From the NCBI GenBank assembly GCA_035647435.1, contig DASRNM010000018.1, positions 1 to 16,362 of the forward strand: a DNA stretch of 16,362 nucleotides. The letters are read 5' to 3'. Below, piece by piece: positions 14,917-16,362 of this stretch. Position 1 is the stretch's first letter; each line of letters begins with the position of its first letter. The position numbers were made by a program, and so were the translations under genes. Below the pieces are notes generated by a model. That model worked only from the letters and a program-made list of their open reading frames with translations. It had not been told where the DNA came from and ran no database searches. The stretch is from JAAZFZ01 sp035647435 (GTDB lineage: Bacteria > Bacillota > Clostridia > Oscillospirales > Acutalibacteraceae).

Positions 14917-16362
14917 TTATTTATCGTTTCTAATTGCATTTAAAATAGATCCAAAATCAACAAAGCCTTTGAAGAACTTTGCGGTGCCTATGATTCTTTT
15001 AAATATATGTGGGTCCCATTCCTTTTTAGGGGCGGGAGTAATGCCTATTTCATTGAGCAGGGGAGTTATGCTGTCAAAACTTTCATAGAAGGTATTCAGG
15101 TCTTTTGATTCAGGGTTGGTCCAACCTGTTTGAGCAACCGCTGCAGCTCTTGGGTAACACATAAAACCCATCTTTTCAAAATCTCTAACGTGCTCTGTCC
15201 AAATAGGTGCTTCAACACCGAGAATGTTTTTCTTCCCCTCGTTGGTTAACCCTTTGATTAGAGGATTGTAGTTGAATGTCTTTTTAAGCGGAGTCATTGC
15301 GTAGGGATAATCAAGGTAGTAATGATAAAAATCAGAAATAATCAGTTTGCCACCGTTGTTTGCATACTCAACACAGACGCCTTTTTTATCCATCCAATTT
15401 TGGGCAATGGGTTTGTCTTTTATTTTGCCGCTGTTCAGACTTTCGTTCCATAAAATTGCGCTTGCACCTCTTAGACTCAAAAAATCAATAACTTTTTGCA
15501 CAAACCAACCTTGCAGCTCCTCCTCATTTTTGAGCCCGAGCTGTTTCATTTTGCTTTGACATTTTGGGCATTTACTCCAACGAGATTTCGGAACCTCGTC
15601 ACCGCCGATATGTACAATCTTTGATGGGAAAATTTCAATAATCCCATCAAGCACATCAAAAACAAGTTCAAATGTTTTTTCGTTGCCTAAACAGAGAACG
15701 TCTTTATAAATTCCTTGCCTAGTCGGAACGTTAAGCTTTTCGCCCGTGCAAGAAAGCTCGGGATATGAAGCGAGAACAGAGCGTGTATGGCCAGGGAGAT
15801 CAAATTCGGGCACAACGGTTATGTGTCTTTGTGCGCAGTATTCCACAATTTCTCGAAGCTGATTTTTTGTATAGTAACCGCCGTGCTCAGTCATATCGTT
15901 TATATCACCGAACTGAGAAGCGGAGCGTATTGAACCTATTTTTGTGAGGTTTTGCCATTTGTCCGTTTCAATTCGCCAACCTTGGTCATCGGTCAAATGC
16001 CAATGAAAAACATTGAGTTTAAAAAGCGCCATTGCATCAATAAGCTTTTTGACTTCATCAAAAGCCGTCATGTGTCGCACACTGTCAAGCATAAAACCCC
16101 TGTATTCATAGGCAGGCTCGTCCTTAATAACCACACAAGGAGTTTTATTCATGCGTTTGAGTTGTTTTAATGTTTGCTCGGCATAGAAGTGACCTGCTTG
16201 ACTTTTGGCAGTGATTTCAATGCCGCTTTGCGTTATTTTAAGCTCATAGCCCTCTTTTGACCCAATGGTATCATTATTTTTGCTAATTATGGGAAACTCG
16301 GGGGTGATTGCAACTTCACCCCCGAGAAATTCAACATGATTAGGATAGGGAATAATGGGTAA
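14917..16362 (-). CDS. Glycoside hydrolase family 20 beta-N-acetylhexosaminidase, 5' end outside window
   Basis: The gene removes terminal beta-linked GlcNAc or GalNAc from glycans by substrate-assisted catalysis. The reading frame stays open to the end of the window, giving 481 visible residues. The first visible residues (LPIIPYPNHVEF) match the very start of the GH20b alpha/beta domain, so only a few codons are probably missing. The ATG at 16152 is internal and would cut off this domain. The catalytic barrel starts near visible residue 86 with YRGFMLDS. FHWHLTDDQGWRIE (119-132) and HIGGDE (251-256) follow, with D255 and E256 as the catalytic pair. A CxxC-type CPKCQSK follows the active site. 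No signal peptide can be seen, but the true N-terminus is missing. It leads into trmN6 20 bp downstream. Confidence 0.93.
   Translation of the reverse strand, partial: LPIIPYPNHVEFLGGEVAITPEFPIISKNNDTIGSKEGYELKITQSGIEITAKSQAGHFYAEQTLKQLKRMNKTPCVVIKDEPAYEYRGFMLDSVRHMTAFDEVKKLIDAMALFKLNVFHWHLTDDQGWRIETDKWQNLTKIGSIRSASQFGDINDMTEHGGYYTKNQLREIVEYCAQRHITVVPEFDLPGHTRSVLASYPELSCTGEKLNVPTRQGIYKDVLCLGNEKTFELVFDVLDGIIEIFPSKIVHIGGDEVPKSRWSKCPKCQSKMKQLGLKNEEELQGWFVQKVIDFLSLRGASAILWNESLNSGKIKDKPIAQNWMDKKGVCVEYANNGGKLIISDFYHYYLDYPYAMTPLKKTFNYNPLIKGLTNEGKKNILGVEAPIWTEHVRDFEKMGFMCYPRAAAVAQTGWTNPESKDLNTFYESFDSITPLLNEIGITPAPKKEWDPHIFKRIIGTAKFFKGFVDFGSILNAIRNDK

Noticed and set aside
14917..16152. The hexosaminidase beginning at ATG 16152 as a complete gene
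   Set aside because: The frame is open to the window end and the upstream 70 codons encode a typical GH20b domain, so this ATG is internal.
1..16362. Mobile elements, phage genes, CRISPR, toxin-antitoxin or defence systems
   Set aside because: No transposase, integrase, repeat-spacer array or defence domain was found; all large reading frames belong to metabolic, transport or regulatory families or to one unknown small protein.

Overview
The window looks like a stretch of chromosome from a low-to-moderate-GC Gram-positive anaerobe of the class Clostridia (Oscillospiraceae/Ruminococcaceae-like). This is inferred from strong AGGAGG-type ribosome binding sites, TTG starts, a Gram-positive lipoprotein signal, an OmpR/PhoB-type two-component system next to a membrane-anchored HtrA, and a nucleoside uptake system built like Bacillus NupNOPQ. 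I saw no tRNA, rRNA, insertion sequence, phage gene or CRISPR array. The whole window is gene-dense and no gene-free gap reaches 300 bases.

The left half (about 30-8100) lies on the + strand. It opens with a cation diffusion facilitator whose metal site (Asn/Asp/Asp/Asp) suggests manganese rather than zinc. A purine-salvage gene set follows: a divergent 393-residue PRPP synthetase (prs), xanthine phosphoribosyltransferase (xpt), and a four-gene BMP-family ABC importer (lipoprotein, double ATPase, two permeases; nupNOPQ-like). Together these would import purine nucleosides, make the co-substrate PRPP, and attach it to the free base. A bulged hairpin sits between xpt and the lipoprotein gene. 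The run ends at two hairpins, the second of which also serves the converging genes.

The right half (8223-16362) lies on the - strand. Read in its own direction it has a GH20 beta-N-acetylhexosaminidase (5' end just outside the window), trmN6, rsmI, an unrecognised membrane-anchored protein, a leuD without leuC beside it, then a response regulator, its histidine kinase and an HtrA serine protease. The first five are tightly spaced and probably form one operon. The regulator-kinase pair has its own upstream region with four hexamers resembling TTAACA, at exact 11-bp intervals. This is the layout of a PhoP box array and suggests autoregulation by a PhoP-like regulator.

Most of the window is well-understood core biology. 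The points most worth a second look are the PhoP-box-like array, the Cys/His cluster in the kinase sensor domain, the prs-xpt-nup grouping without a purine riboswitch, the orphan leuD, and the membrane-anchored protein between rsmI and leuD. I found no clear sign of an entirely new multi-gene system.
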